DNA from: Nakataea oryzae
Lineage: Eukaryota > Ascomycota > Sordariomycetes > Magnaporthales > Magnaporthaceae
Assembly: GCA_003049435.1 (NCBI GenBank)
Contig: PYSQ01000019.1
Location: forward strand, 1-64,000
DNA length: 64,000 nt
Direction: 5' to 3'
A model generated the notes under the pieces. The model was not told the origin of the DNA and made no database searches. It saw nothing but the letters and a program-made list of their open reading frames with translations. Positions 20,585 to 32,267 of this stretch are shown here, piece after piece. The translations under genes and the position numbers were made by a program. Each line of letters begins with the position of its first letter. Position 1 is the stretch's first letter.

Positions 20585-23500
20585 CGGGACTCTCTGGGCG
20601 AGACAACAGGACTTGCCTGCCTCGAAACCCGAACGAGGCGGAAGCCCTGAGCAGCAGGCGAAGAAAGAAAAAAAAGCAAAGATCCAGGTCGATTTGGCCG
20701 CGCCTGGCGGAATAGCAAATGAGGACTACGAGGACATGATGGGTGATACGAGAGAATCCATGGCGGAAGGGACCTTTCAGCGTTCAAAAAAGCTGTGTTC
20801 TATTGGTGCCAGGCTGGATAGTCTATTTTCTCGGGCTTCAAATAGCGGCGGGCACGGGGAATCGTCGGGGCCATTCTCAATCTGCTATCGCCCGTCTTGC
20901 ACCCTCTCCAAGCGTCCACTGACTGAAGGGTGGAAGGAGCGGTTTGGATCGCACACTTTGGTGGGGGCCCAACCTGCCGGCCCAGCTCCTGCCTCATTGA
21001 TAGCACAACCCTCCTGGCTGTCCGGGCCCCTAACTCTTTGTCAAGGAGGCAGCTTGTTCAGCGGCGCCCAGGTCGAGGCGTGTGTATCACACGCCCGAAA
21101 GACCGGAAAGAATAGCAACAATGTGAACTACTGATATTGCACGGGGCAGTGTGTCTCTGCCAGATCCTTCAGACAGCCCGCCTGATTGAACCATCTCCGG
21201 ACTTTGACATCTCTCCTCCCTGGATACACGGGCACAGACAGTGTGCTTATGCTTTGAATCGAGACTACAATCAACAGATAATATCCTACATTGAATGAAT
21301 AGACTGGCTGAATCATTATGACGTCTCATCGGGTAGTGTTCACCACCTTTACTGCCAACATGCACACCAAGCGGCAAGACCTACCAGGTGGAGTGCCGCT
21401 GGGGGATCGACCCGATGGTCTTGTCCACGTCCAACTGTGCCAGCCGGGATCTATCCTCGCTCTCCGTAAGCGGCCTAACAGTGATATTCCGGGCGCATGG
21501 ATCGATCGAGCTCGCGACCCTGTGTACCTAGGTACCTGGTCGAGGCTGGTCAAACTACCTGGCCAACTGGGCGGTAGATAAATCAAGCATAAACCGCCTC
21601 CATCGAGGGCCTGTGGCGTCACATGGTAGTATTGGGCGAGATAAGCAATGGGAGGGGATGCAGCAGCATCATGTTTGCCGCCTCCTGCATCCGCCCTAGG
21701 GCTGCCTCGGGCGCGGTCGCCAAAAGGCTGCATGCGTCTTTTCTGTGACGTAAAGGCCTGGAGTCCGCGGAGCGGCATAATAAGGTTTGCAATGCGATGG
21801 GTGCCGACCCAAGCTTTCGTACCCTTGGGGATAGGGAAAACAAAGCGGTGGAAAATGCGATACCTATTAAATATCGAGGGCTACAAGTATTTGGTTTGCC
21901 CTGACCGGGAGCGACGGCGAGGCCGTATCGATCTCTGATGCCTCAGTCGGCACACCATCTGTTTGTTTTCTTTTCATTGGACTCATTTTTGCCTGTGGTC
22001 AAAAGGCCAGCAGAAGCAGAGAACAATCAAAACAAGACTCGGGAGCTTGGGAGCTTCGATCCAGCTTCGTTGGAAAAACAGGACCGCTTCAGGAGTAGCA
22101 TGAACAGAATCCAGTGAGTGCTCCACACAACCCCCTTGCGCCTGCATCTGGAATCTTTTACTACCCCGCAGTTCGTCGGTGTCGCATTGGCGAGCATGTC
22201 TCAGAATAGCTCTGTGTACATGATACGTTCATTCAATTAGGATGAGGCATTGGCTATGTTTCAACGCACTACACCCTCCCCGACATCAGATGGTGAGCTC
22301 CCGGGGGCGGAGCTCTTTCCGCCAGTTGTGGCTCCGGTGGAAGATGACATTGTGCCGCGCAGGTGGGTACCATATGCTGCCGTGAACAGGCAAGCTGAAA
22401 GCTTGGGGGCGGTCGCATCGTGATTTTTTTTTCATTTCTTTTTTTTTTCAGTGGGGTTGGCGAAACGGCTTGTGCCGACTTTATTTGCCCGTCGCCCCGA
22501 CCTTGGTTGGGTTCCAGAAAGCCAGCTTCGGGCGCGGCTTAGCTAGGAAAACCCCATCAACCTTTTGGGCAGCGAGTTCGGAACGCGATGGCTGTCTCGG
22601 TTGGTTTGGGGAAAAACAACCCGCATGCGCCCTGTTCGGCCGTGATTGTGCCGACGGGCACAGGAGTGTGTGAATATGCGAGCTGGACTGCCGGCTGTAT
22701 TGTGGGGGCAGTAGGCCGACAACGAATGAGTTCTCGCTGAGGATAAAATACCCAGCCTGGTAATGGATGCCGTGTCATTGCATAATCACATGACAGGGGC
22801 GATATGCGAAGAGCGTTGGTAGGAGAAAGCGGGCTCCGACACCGACTGGCAAATGCCTCTCTCGGCGACCAAGCTCCTCCTGTGCTGGTCCTGGGCAAAG
22901 TCGTACTCGGAGGCTCGCTGCGGACATTGTCGGACGGGGGAGATGACAAATAAGGAATGCTCCTCGACCGATAGAGCTCCAGCCCATGCTTTGCGGCTGG
23001 GCTAAGCTACCTCCCTAGGCCAAGAGGGGGCCGGGCAGGGATGGTTTTGGGCCTTGAGGATGCTGGCGGTTGAGGTCCGCCAAGATTGCAGATGCAAGTG
23101 CGGGTTGCTGCGGGCCTGCGGCTCTGCGCCTGTGGAGCACGGTCTTGCCATGGCTGCTCGCAAGGGGCTCTCTCTCGCTTGGCTCCATGCTGCGGCTCGT
23201 CATCCTAATTCTCCGGGTACCCATTCCTGGACCTTTGCTGGCTGCTGCTGGCTGGGCATCGGACAAGTCGCATTCTGTCTGGATATTTGACGTGCGGTCG
23301 ACTCCGGCGAGGACGCGTTGCATCCATCCAAGCGCAATCATCACATTTCGCGGGTTCGCCCAAGGTTTCAGCGCATGGCCGACGCATGGCGGAGCAACTG
23401 CCTCCAAGCAGATGGGGGTGGGGGACCCAGGGTGCTGTGCAGGCATTATGTCGATCCCTGAGGTACTTGGGTTGTTTTCCCGAGTCGTCCAGTGCTGCCT

Positions 23501-25676
23501 GTGTGCGGGCTGGTGGAGATTTCCCGGTGGATGCTATCGGAGGATGGGCCTGGGGTCGCTTGGCCGCCGGGTCGTCTGGCTAAGGGGTGCAGCTGTCACT
23601 GCGCTCGCGAAGCCCCTCCCAAGCCCCAGAGTCCAACGCATTTCATCAAGACGCCGCCGGCTCCGATGCGATTGCCAGAGCCGCCGCAAGCATGGAGCAG
23701 TCTGCCCCTTTTTGTGCCCAACGGATGTGACTCCAGCCCCAGGCCGGCCGATATCCGTCCCGTTAATACCTTGCACTGGAGCTCGGCATGCCCCTCCATT
23801 TCGAGCGCGCTCCGTCGTCCCCCGCTGCTTCTTGCGTGCGCATGGGTCCCTGGCAAGGCATGCATATTGCCCCATAAATCGCACTGTCTCGCTCCAGCGG
23901 GGGTCCTGGCGGTCAAGCATGCCGGCCCTATTCTGCGGGCGTTGTCGACTCGCCCTCGTGGATCCCATATCAATCACAATTCAAGCTCCTTCCAATGAGA
24001 GGTACAAAGCCGGCCGGGCAAGATCCGTGCGAACGACGGGACTTGGCCGATGGTGCTGGATGGCGCCATGCGGCCGGCTAATATTGCCCATCACGGCAGG
24101 CCCTGCGAAGACGACTTACCTACCCAAGTAACTGCTGCTTAGGTAGGGTTACCCAAGAGCCAGAGGGATATATCGAAGCATCTGTAAGCAAGTGCACACG
24201 CAGGCCGTCTTCTGTTTGCTTTCTTTTCGCCATGTTCTCCCTCCAAAGAAACTACACAACCTACTAGGCATAGGTGACGGCGGGCCGATAACGCAGCACC
24301 CCTGTGGCCAATCACACGCCTTCTTGGCATCTCCTCATCCGAGGCGTGGGAATGCGTTTCGATGCTTCTGGACAGGCTCCCAGGGAGGCGCCAACAAACC
24401 GTACCCTCCACGATGGGAGCGTGGGTCAGGGGATCTCAAAAATCCTGCTATCCACGTGGATACTGAACTATTGCTCCGTGCCGTCGCTTCCGATTTCTTG
24501 CCTGGTGAAGCCGCATGAGCGGCCTGCCCTGGGCTTATTTGCCAATGTCGGTTAAAAGAGGCCCCTTTGTACGCCTTGTGCGGCGCCGAGTTGCATTCCT
24601 ACACTGGCAGCCACCAGTCGGGAGACCGCCTGTGGAACGGCGAGTGGCAGACAAGTAGACCCGGAAACGACCACGGCCGAGATGGTCAAACCAGCCTGGT
24701 CCCAAAACACGGTCAAGTTGCTAGGCAATACACGATCTGCCTTTTTATCGCCAATCACGGAAGGGAGAAGGGGGAGGCTGCGATCCGTGGCGCTGTCGCT
24801 AGGCGCGCGCGACAGCACATTGATTTGATCCAGCCCAGCCCTCTCCGAAAGGATTCGCGCGCAGTTTCGCGGGGAGGTCAAAGAGCGTTTGGAAACACAC
24901 CAAGGCCGGAGCCGTTCAGGGTCATCCAAACTACGAGCCTGCACACGTTTTTAGACCCAGCCATAAACTTTTGTGAAGAAACGAAGGATGGGTGACATTA
25001 ACACAGCTTCTACCCCCTGAGGCTCATTGCTTGCGATGCCTCACGTGAACCAGCTGCCCCCAGTGCGGATTCTAGCCAGATACAGGCGTTTTGATGCCCA
25101 AGGTAGGGCCACAGCCGTAGCCCCAAGTAGCGCGCAACCTACTGGACGGCTCTGGCGCTCACCTATCCTCTTTCGGCGCGACCTACCTCTACCTGCTACT
25201 GCAGGATGAGCTAGACAGAGGCCCACGAGTGGCCGGAGGAGGGCTCTCGCTCTTTACTGAGAAACGCGGTTGTCGCTGTTTTCTGTTTGGCCCGTGGCTA
25301 CATGGCGTACGTATGTAGCTACCTAGGGTGGTAGTTGGGCAAGCACGGCAAGGCAGGTAGATACAGGCTACCCAGAGGTACCTACAGTGTGATACTGCGG
25401 ACCTGGCCCGGTGTGGGGCAGCCATGGGCAGGGCCGCTGGGTTTTATTCGCCTGTTTGATGCTTGTTTGGGGGTCCAACCCTGCTGCCGCAGTCATGCTG
25501 GTCGAAACATCGAGTGGACGGCAAGCACGCCGTTTTTGGCAAGGCCTCAAAAGCTCTCCGGTGACGTATCCCGGCCACCGACCTCTAGCGTCGTGTGGAC
25601 GCCGACCAATGCCCGCACTAGCCAATCCGCACCCCTCGTTGCTAGCTGAAAAGAAAAACAAATAGGGTACCTACCT

Positions 25677-25694
25677 AGCCAGCCAGCCAGCCAG
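25677..25694 (+). repeat. (AGCC)n short tandem repeat
   Basis: Four and a half copies of AGCC directly after GGTACCTACCT, inside the gene-free spacer. Confidence 0.9.
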
Positions 25695-26258
25695 TGTGCC
25701 CATCACACACATCACGGTGGACCGACAGTAGCCATGTACCGCATCTCCGCTGGCCGGGCCGCCCCCCTCGCCCTAGGGGGTCTTGTCACCGACCCAGCCT
25801 CAGTCCAGGCCAGGCTGGCCAAGCCAGGAGCTCGTCAATGCCGAGCCCGTCCGCCGTCCCAGTGCTTTGCAAGCGGCGACGCCAGGCACAAAAGGTATCC
25901 ATGTACCTCCTTGGGGTACTTGGGTCTTGACCACGGACAAATCCCTCAGGGGTGGATAGGCATGGATATCGGCAGGGCCCCACAAAGGTCTTTCTTTTCG
26001 TGCGCCCGACCCTATCGAGCGCTATGCGGCCAGCAAACCAGGACGAAGCGTGCGAGCAGCCCCGGGGCAGCACAAAAACGCAGTGGGCGGTTGTGCATGC
26101 GCAGAAACGCTCCATGGGGTGGTACGAGAAGAGGCAGGCGACTGCGCCGGCCGGGCTGCCTGCCAGCCGACACCAGGTTGGCCATACCGTTGACCATGGT
26201 CCGAGGAGGGTTCTATCCCAGCCTCCAGGATCGTGGGCGGATATAGAGTCGAGGGGGA

Positions 26259-26266
26259 TATATAAA
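26259..26266 (+). promoter_or_regulatory. TATATAAA box without an assigned gene
   Basis: Perfect TATA-type word on the plus strand in the 7.6-kb spacer. The nearest recognised downstream start is the RRM gene at 28159, too far unless its leader is long or spliced. It may also be chance. Confidence 0.3.
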
Positions 26267-28158
26267 GCCGGATGTGCCGGGGTCCACCACGGCCTTCCCT
26301 CGCTCCTTTTAACCTATCATTAAGCTCTACTGCTGGGTAAACTTGGCCACCGCCCTGTTCCATCTGGTGTCGGCCTGCAGGCATTGAGTCGGCACACAAC
26401 AAGGCATGCGCCAGAGCTAGCAACCTGGACGACGGACCCCTGGCCCCAAGGTTTGGATTTGGGTGCCGACCTGCCCCGGCGTTGGCGCACCGCACCTCAC
26501 CTATAGCCCGGTCCGTTCACGCATGTACATATATCCCCAGTAGAGCACGCGCATGTACTTACCACACCCTCTCGCCAGAGGTACATAGACTCCCGGCCAT
26601 GCTGCGCAACTCGTGTCCTGTCTCAGCATCGCATCGCCATTACGTCGCAAACCATTGGTAAGCCCGCCCCAACCAACACTCCAACCCCGACTCGTGCCAG
26701 CTTGGCCGGCCTTGCTGCCCTGGGCTCTGTCGACGGACGCCAGGTGGTAGACGGACCTGCATCCAAAGTACCGGCATCCGCATCTCCACCTGCAAATCGG
26801 CCGTCGCGCGCCCATCGCTGGCAGTGCAGGTACCCCAGACCTACCGCACCGGTCTCGGGCGGGTTGAGGTGGCCTGGCGCCTTTCAAGCGTTCTTGGATC
26901 CTATAGGCAGGGCCAATACGGATACCACGCGGACCAAGCAGCACCTTGCCTTGTCTGGCTGGAGCCCACACCCACTTTCTTGCCCATCCATCTGCACCCA
27001 TCCTCGGCCGCCCCTTCCCTCTTCCACCGCAGGCGAGGTACATACCCCACCGATTCGGCTGCTGCTCCGGTAGGGGTTCTTTCCTGGTCCCCGGGGGAGG
27101 CTTCTGGACTTGGAATCCAAGACCGCACGCCTTTCTCCATTTTAGCAAGCTGCCTGCCCTCCATCGCCTCGCCTCGGTGCCTCCTCCGTGCTCGCCTTCT
27201 TCTGACACACGCTCCATCTCACGTTAGGCACAGAAGTACGATCGATAGCCTAGCGCACCTCGCTGCCCTCTATCTACTCCTTCTGGGGTGACTTTGAAGA
27301 ACGGGCGCGCGAGAGTATTCTCTGAGGTAAGGTGCACATCTTTTCGACGCCCCCAACGCACTGCCCCGAGCCGACGCCGCCACTATTCCTCCGCAATTAG
27401 CTCCTGCGAGCACAATTCCTAGCTCCGAAAATTTGCAGCTTGGAGCTGGAGCTGCAGCAGCTGCTGCCACGCGCCCTACAACCTCTGGCCCAAAGACCTG
27501 GTGCCGTCTCTGGGCCATGGTTCTACCTCTGGCATTTCAACGCCCCTCAAACCTTCCACCTTCCCTTCCTGCCTGCCTAGGTGCACTTCTGCTTGCCGGC
27601 TCCAGGATTTCAAATCTTGATACTGCAGACGAAGAGAGCAGCCAGCCTTCTCGCCACCGAACCCCACCACCGCCCTCCTTGCGATCCGAGCCCGAGTCGG
27701 CTCGCGCAGCTTCTCCCGTCTGCCCGCCAGCCCTCGTCCCAGTTCAAGTGTCCAGACCCCACCTTTTCGGCCCCTTTTCTCCGCTCCCTTATCCAACCGT
27801 TCGCGTTGCTTTAGCCGAAGCGCTGCTTTGTCGACCATCACTCTGGTCTTGATATCAGAGTCTTCTGCTGTTTTACGATCGTCCATCAAATTCTTCCTTG
27901 CGCGCGTTGCTTGTCTAAGCATCGAAATACCTGCCTCGGAGTACCCCGACCTGCCTGTTCTCGAACTCGGCCTCCAAGAGCACCGGGCAAACGGCGTGAC
28001 GTGACCGCGGCCTAGCTGCCTGGTTCCGGCACAGGACTGACTCGGGGAAAGCATTTGAGGAAAAGAGAGAGACAGAGAGACCAAGGAGCTAAGACGGGAC
28101 AATTCAGACCTTCAGCGGCCACCTACGTGAACGTTTCGCCTATCAACATTCATCAACA

Positions 28159-29066
28159 ATGTCCAAACTTTTCATCGGGTAAGTCTTCCAGTTGGTGACC
28201 AAAGATGTATCAGCCTTGGAAAAAGATCAATGTTCGCTCACATTAATCTCAGGGGCCTTGCATGGCACACGGAGGAGGCCATCCTACGCCAGAAGTTCGA
28301 GGAGTTTGGCCCTGTGGATGAAGCCGTGCGTAAAGAACCTCCTTGATCATCTGGTCCCTCCTATGGCTTGAGACTAATCCCAAGTAAGCACAGGTGGTTG
28401 TTAAGGACAGAGACACGGGCCGCAGCCGCGGGTTTGGCTTTGTGCGATACACCAACGAGGAGGATGCGCAGAGGGCTATCAATGCGATGAACAATGTCGA
28501 GTATGGGAATCCCGTCTTCACTCGTCCTTCCCCAAAGTCTGCTTGACCTTCGCGATGCAGCCCGGCACGACAGTCGTGCTAATACTTGTGTCTCCCCTAG
28601 ATTTGACGGGCGAACCATCCGGGTCGACAAGGCCTCTGACACAGGGCCTAGAGGTGGGTATGGAGGCCGAGGTGGAAGCCCGGCAGCTAGCTACGGCACG
28701 AGAGGCGGAGGCTATGTTACGTCGCCACAGATGCCACAGATGCCCTACGGAGTCCACCCCCAGCAGTACCAGATGCCGGCTCAGCCCATGTACGCCCAAG
28801 CTTACGGACGCGGTGGATACCCGGCCCAAGTACCTGGCTACGGCGCTCCGCCTGGTCAAGGTGAGCTTCTCCGTTATCAATGCAACACCGATACTCCAAG
28901 TGAGAAGCTAATGCCGATTACAGGGTGGCAAGCTGGAGCTCCCAATCCCTATGTCTATGCAGACCCGTCTCAGATGCCTCTCCAGCATGGCCAGCAGCCA
29001 CAACAACTTCATCCTCAGCAGCATGTCCCGCCACAGAACCCGCCTCCAGGTGGCCCTGGCTACTAA
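28159..29066 (+). CDS. Small RRM RNA-binding protein with Gly/Gln/Pro-rich tail
   Basis: Single RNA-recognition-motif protein of the glycine-rich RNA-binding type, likely binding mRNA in nucleus or cytoplasm. Exons 28159-28178, 28253-28325, 28394-28500, 28601-28860, 28924-29066 give 200 aa with every phase consistent. RNP2 is KLFIGGL (split by intron 1) and RNP1 is RGFGFVRY; the domain runs from residue 3 to about 78 and ends FDGRTIRVDKAS. The tail has RGGYGGRGG repeats, then a Tyr/Gln/Pro-rich low-complexity end rich in MPQMPYGVHPQQYQMP-like sequence, of the kind that can drive condensate formation (inference). Exon 1 is only 20 nt. The C/T-rich 700 bases upstream suggest a long leader. It converges with the ChaC gene. 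Confidence 0.92.
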
Positions 29067-29944
29067 GACCGGGCTGTCGGAATTCCAAGATTAGCGTCCG
29101 ATTTGCGGCCAGGGGCTGATCAAGGGCGGTCGCATTTGTTCCTCGACGGGCCAAACCCGACCACAAGTCGCCATACATGGTCGATTGATCTTCATCAGCC
29201 ATCACGTTTGGCAGGCTTTTCGGTGTGCGTGATGATAAAAAAGTTTTTGCTTGTCTTCTTGCTCGCGGTGTAGTGCGATACGATACCCGTCCGCCTGTGC
29301 CTTGACCGCGACAGGCAAGTCGGACAAACCGAACGAGACCAACTGTCGACTTCGAATGTCATCTGAGTCGTTACTTTCTGCGGGGAGAAGCCATTACGTA
29401 TGCTTTTTTTCTTGTTATTTGATTTTTTGTTCTCCCTTGGGGGGTTCCTCACGAGATCTTCTGACTTTTTGGCTTTTCTTATTTACTCTTGACCAGTGAT
29501 TCAGCGTTTCATATGCCATCGCTCTATCCTTATACTTCGGTTCTCGGAACATACTTGACTGTTGTTTCATGAATCCGGCGGTTCATTTGCTTCTTTTCCA
29601 CCCAGAATTGACTTCTGTTTTTTGTTCGGCTTGCTCGCTCGGAGTCCAGGAGGGAATCTTGGAGACTGGATGGGCTGTCTGATTCTCGGATACTAGGAAC
29701 CTGGTGGTTGGACGTGGGGAGACGAACAATGCAGACCCCGAGGGAAAGAGGCGTCAGGAGTGGGAGGCCTGGGGGTATCGGCTAGATTCCGCAACGACAA
29801 GGCGCGGCTGTTGTCACGAAAAATGGGACCCTTTGTCGTAGAACGTATGCCATACTGACCACGTTGATGAGGGATCGCCACGCGGAAAAAGTCTATTTTA
29901 TTTCTCTTTCTCTTTGATGCCTCTACGCCTTGCTTGATTTCTGT
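29067..29944. other. Convergent 3' spacer
   Basis: 878 bases, T-rich in parts (29225-29520), between the RRM stop and the ChaC stop. No gene seen. Confidence 0.6.
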
Positions 29945-31062
29945 TTACGCCTTCTCCGTCTCTTCTTGCTCTTCTACGCTTTTTGCCTGCTTAAACTCGT
30001 GGGAAGCTTCGGTGGCGAGCGTGCTTGTCTTGCGGTCGACTAGCAAGCGGACGCGCTGGGCCAGGTCGGTGACGTGCTCGTCGCCGCTCTCTGGGCTCAG
30101 CCCCTCGAGGGCGGTGTGCAGTGACAACAGATAGTCGATGTTTGGGCCGCTAGGGCCTACGGATTGGTAAATGTGCTCGGCGAGGGCTTGCACGTCCTGG
30201 GGACCGACAAATTGGTCGTTGTCGGGGGTGCCGATGTAGACCAGAGTCCGGATGGGGCCCGGGGTGCCGTCAGCCGGGTGGAAGGGCGTGTAGTGGATGG
30301 TGTAGCCGTTGATCTCGCGAATGTCGAGGTACTCCTTGACCTCGTCGACCTTGGCGGCCTCGATGCGGTAGGCGGTGCCCCAGACCTTATCAGGGGCAGT
30401 GTCATGGTGGTCGGTCAGGGTCTTCCAGTACGACCTCTCGAGCAGGGTGACGACGCGCCCAGGCTTGTCTGGCGTTCCTCTGTGGTCTTGGCTGTAGGGA
30501 TTGTGGGCAAACGGAAGATGGAAATGCAGGTTAGCTTGGCCAAGCATCTGGATCCAGGAGACCCAGAGCCGGGGTGATATCAGACTAGGGCCTGGGAGCG
30601 ATGGGACGGTCCGTACCTCGCCTAGAGAGCATGTCAGAATATAATCAAGAGCCGAAAACGCGGACAAAGACCGAGAGAGCCCTTGCTGCGGGAAAGGTTA
30701 TATTGTTCAAAGACTCACCTGCCAAAAGCGCCGGACATAATCGGTGACAAAGCCGGGAACCCGCCGGTCTGGTTGGCCAGCCGTCCGTTAGTTAATCGGA
30801 GTCTATCAGTTTCCAGGCTGGAGACAAGCAACCCGTGTTTTCGGTCAAGGCATTCCACCTGCATCCTACCAAAGTGCGGCGGTGGCTTCCATATCAGGCT
30901 CCTGCATGCGCTCATTCCATCGTCCATGGGGGGAGGCAGTTAGTTCTCGCGCAGGGAGGATGACGGCGTGCATGCATCGGACGAACAAACGAACCCGTAG
31001 CCAAAGAGCCAAAACTCGCCGTTGTCGGGCGGGAGATCCTTTTCGCCCGAGGCAGGAGACAT
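29945..31062 (-). CDS. gcg1: ChaC-type glutathione-specific gamma-glutamylcyclotransferase
   Basis: Breaks glutathione into 5-oxoproline and Cys-Gly in the cytosol. Five exons: 31062-30995, 30901-30870, 30768-30719, 30621-30617 and 30491-29945, joining to 233 aa, near the ~225-230 of the family. Motifs in order: FGYGSLIWKPPPHF (substrate loop, residues 20-33), RRVPGFVTDYVRRFWQ, ASQDHRGTPDKPGRVVTL, VWGTAYRI and YLDIREINGY with the predicted catalytic Glu111. The fourth exon is just 5 nt (GCGAG). It has an AG before it and GT after it, and only its inclusion joins FWQ to SQDHRGTP in frame. Introns are 93-125 nt. The last ~25 residues are a charged Glu/Lys-rich tail. Confidence 0.92.
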
Positions 31063-32267
31063 GGCAGAAACAAAAACAAAAAAATCCCGCCCCCCCGGGA
31101 CTGCGTCTCGTCGGTCTAGCTGTGCGCCGAAAGACTTGGGCGTCTGTCTAGGAGGCCGCGCGCTGGGTCTGGAATAGCTGAATAGCTTACAAATGCTTCG
31201 GACCAAGACCAAGCACTATCTACATAGGCTAGGTCCAAGTCTAGATTAGATAGTGAACAATCGCGGTGCTCGGCTGTGTTGGTGGCGCTGGTGCGTGAGA
31301 GCGGGGGAACGTTGAGAGTAAGCAAGCAGACACGATGGTGCAGTGCAGTATAGACTGGGTACCGGGTCATTGATGGCCCTTGACGGCCCGCCAAGGCAGG
31401 AGGCATAGAACATGACTTGCATCGCTCAATCGCCGAATTTGGCTTGGATCTCGAGAGGAGCCCGCACCCAGCTGGGAGCTACATACATAGCTCTGCACAG
31501 GACCAGGGAGGGCAGCTCCCAGTGCGGGATGCACCCCGCCGCGTCGCATCGAGGTGGGACATTTGAGGCCGGTTCTTCGATTCGAGTCCCTGGAGCGACG
31601 TCACTGCCGAGGCTTGCGATAGATGACAAAGAAGATGCTTTTTTTCAAGCCGCTGGGTTGATTCGGGCCTTTTGCAGATATGGCAGCCACGAAATGCTAA
31701 TGCCAATGCAGGAAATAAGTAGAGGGAGAAAAAAAAACAAGAAAAAAAAGGTGACAAGTTAACCGAAGCAAACAAAACCTCTCTGAGCCCAAATTTCTAC
31801 CGATCCAAGATCCATCCCGAACAAAAAAGCCAAAAGAAACCGCCACAAAGCACGGCAAATGACCATAATCAAATCCATCAATTGCCTGGTGCATCGGCAA
31901 ACCCCAAGCCCCTTCCTTCCTTCCTTCGTCTTCGGTTTTGGCTCGCAGCCTCACCTGATCCTTTTAGGTGCCTATTGGATGTGCCTGTGCGCCTTCTCCT
32001 TGCTTCCGAGGCCTGATGTTCCACTCGGTAGGCTCACATTACCAGCTCAGGAACTACCTACCCATTCTCCGAATTTTGGGGGTATGAATGAAACACAGCA
32101 AAGAAATAGAAGACGCCAAGGTCATGAACAACACTAGAGACTCAGAGGCTCTTGGTAGAATGTGACGACAGGGAATTACCTTTCGCGCAGCAAAGGACCG
32201 CATTCCCGACACAGCACGAAAGAGAGAGAAGAAAAGATAGGGAAAAAAAGAGAGATACGGATATTCT
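31063..32267. other. Spacer, no gene seen
   Basis: 1.2 kb between two minus-strand genes: promoter of the ChaC gene and 3' UTR of the proline-rich gene. A/G-rich runs occur at 31720-31750. Open frames lack conserved motifs. Confidence 0.6.

Larger units (their letters stand above)
20585..28158. other. 7.6-kb gene-free spacer
   Basis: Largest feature-poor block of the left half, between divergent starts. No conserved protein fragment was recognised on either strand. It holds a 353-codon open frame (23070-24131) of improbable composition, repeated TACCTA/TAGGTA-type words concentrated at 24.1-27.1 kb, an AGCC repeat, and a TATATAAA box at 26259-26266. Sequence from 27300 to 28150 is C/T-rich and probably the promoter and leader of the RRM gene. 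Confidence 0.6.

Noticed and set aside
26501..27217. 238-codon minus-strand frame
   Set aside because: Gly/Arg/Trp-rich composition typical of noncoding GC-rich DNA; no motif.
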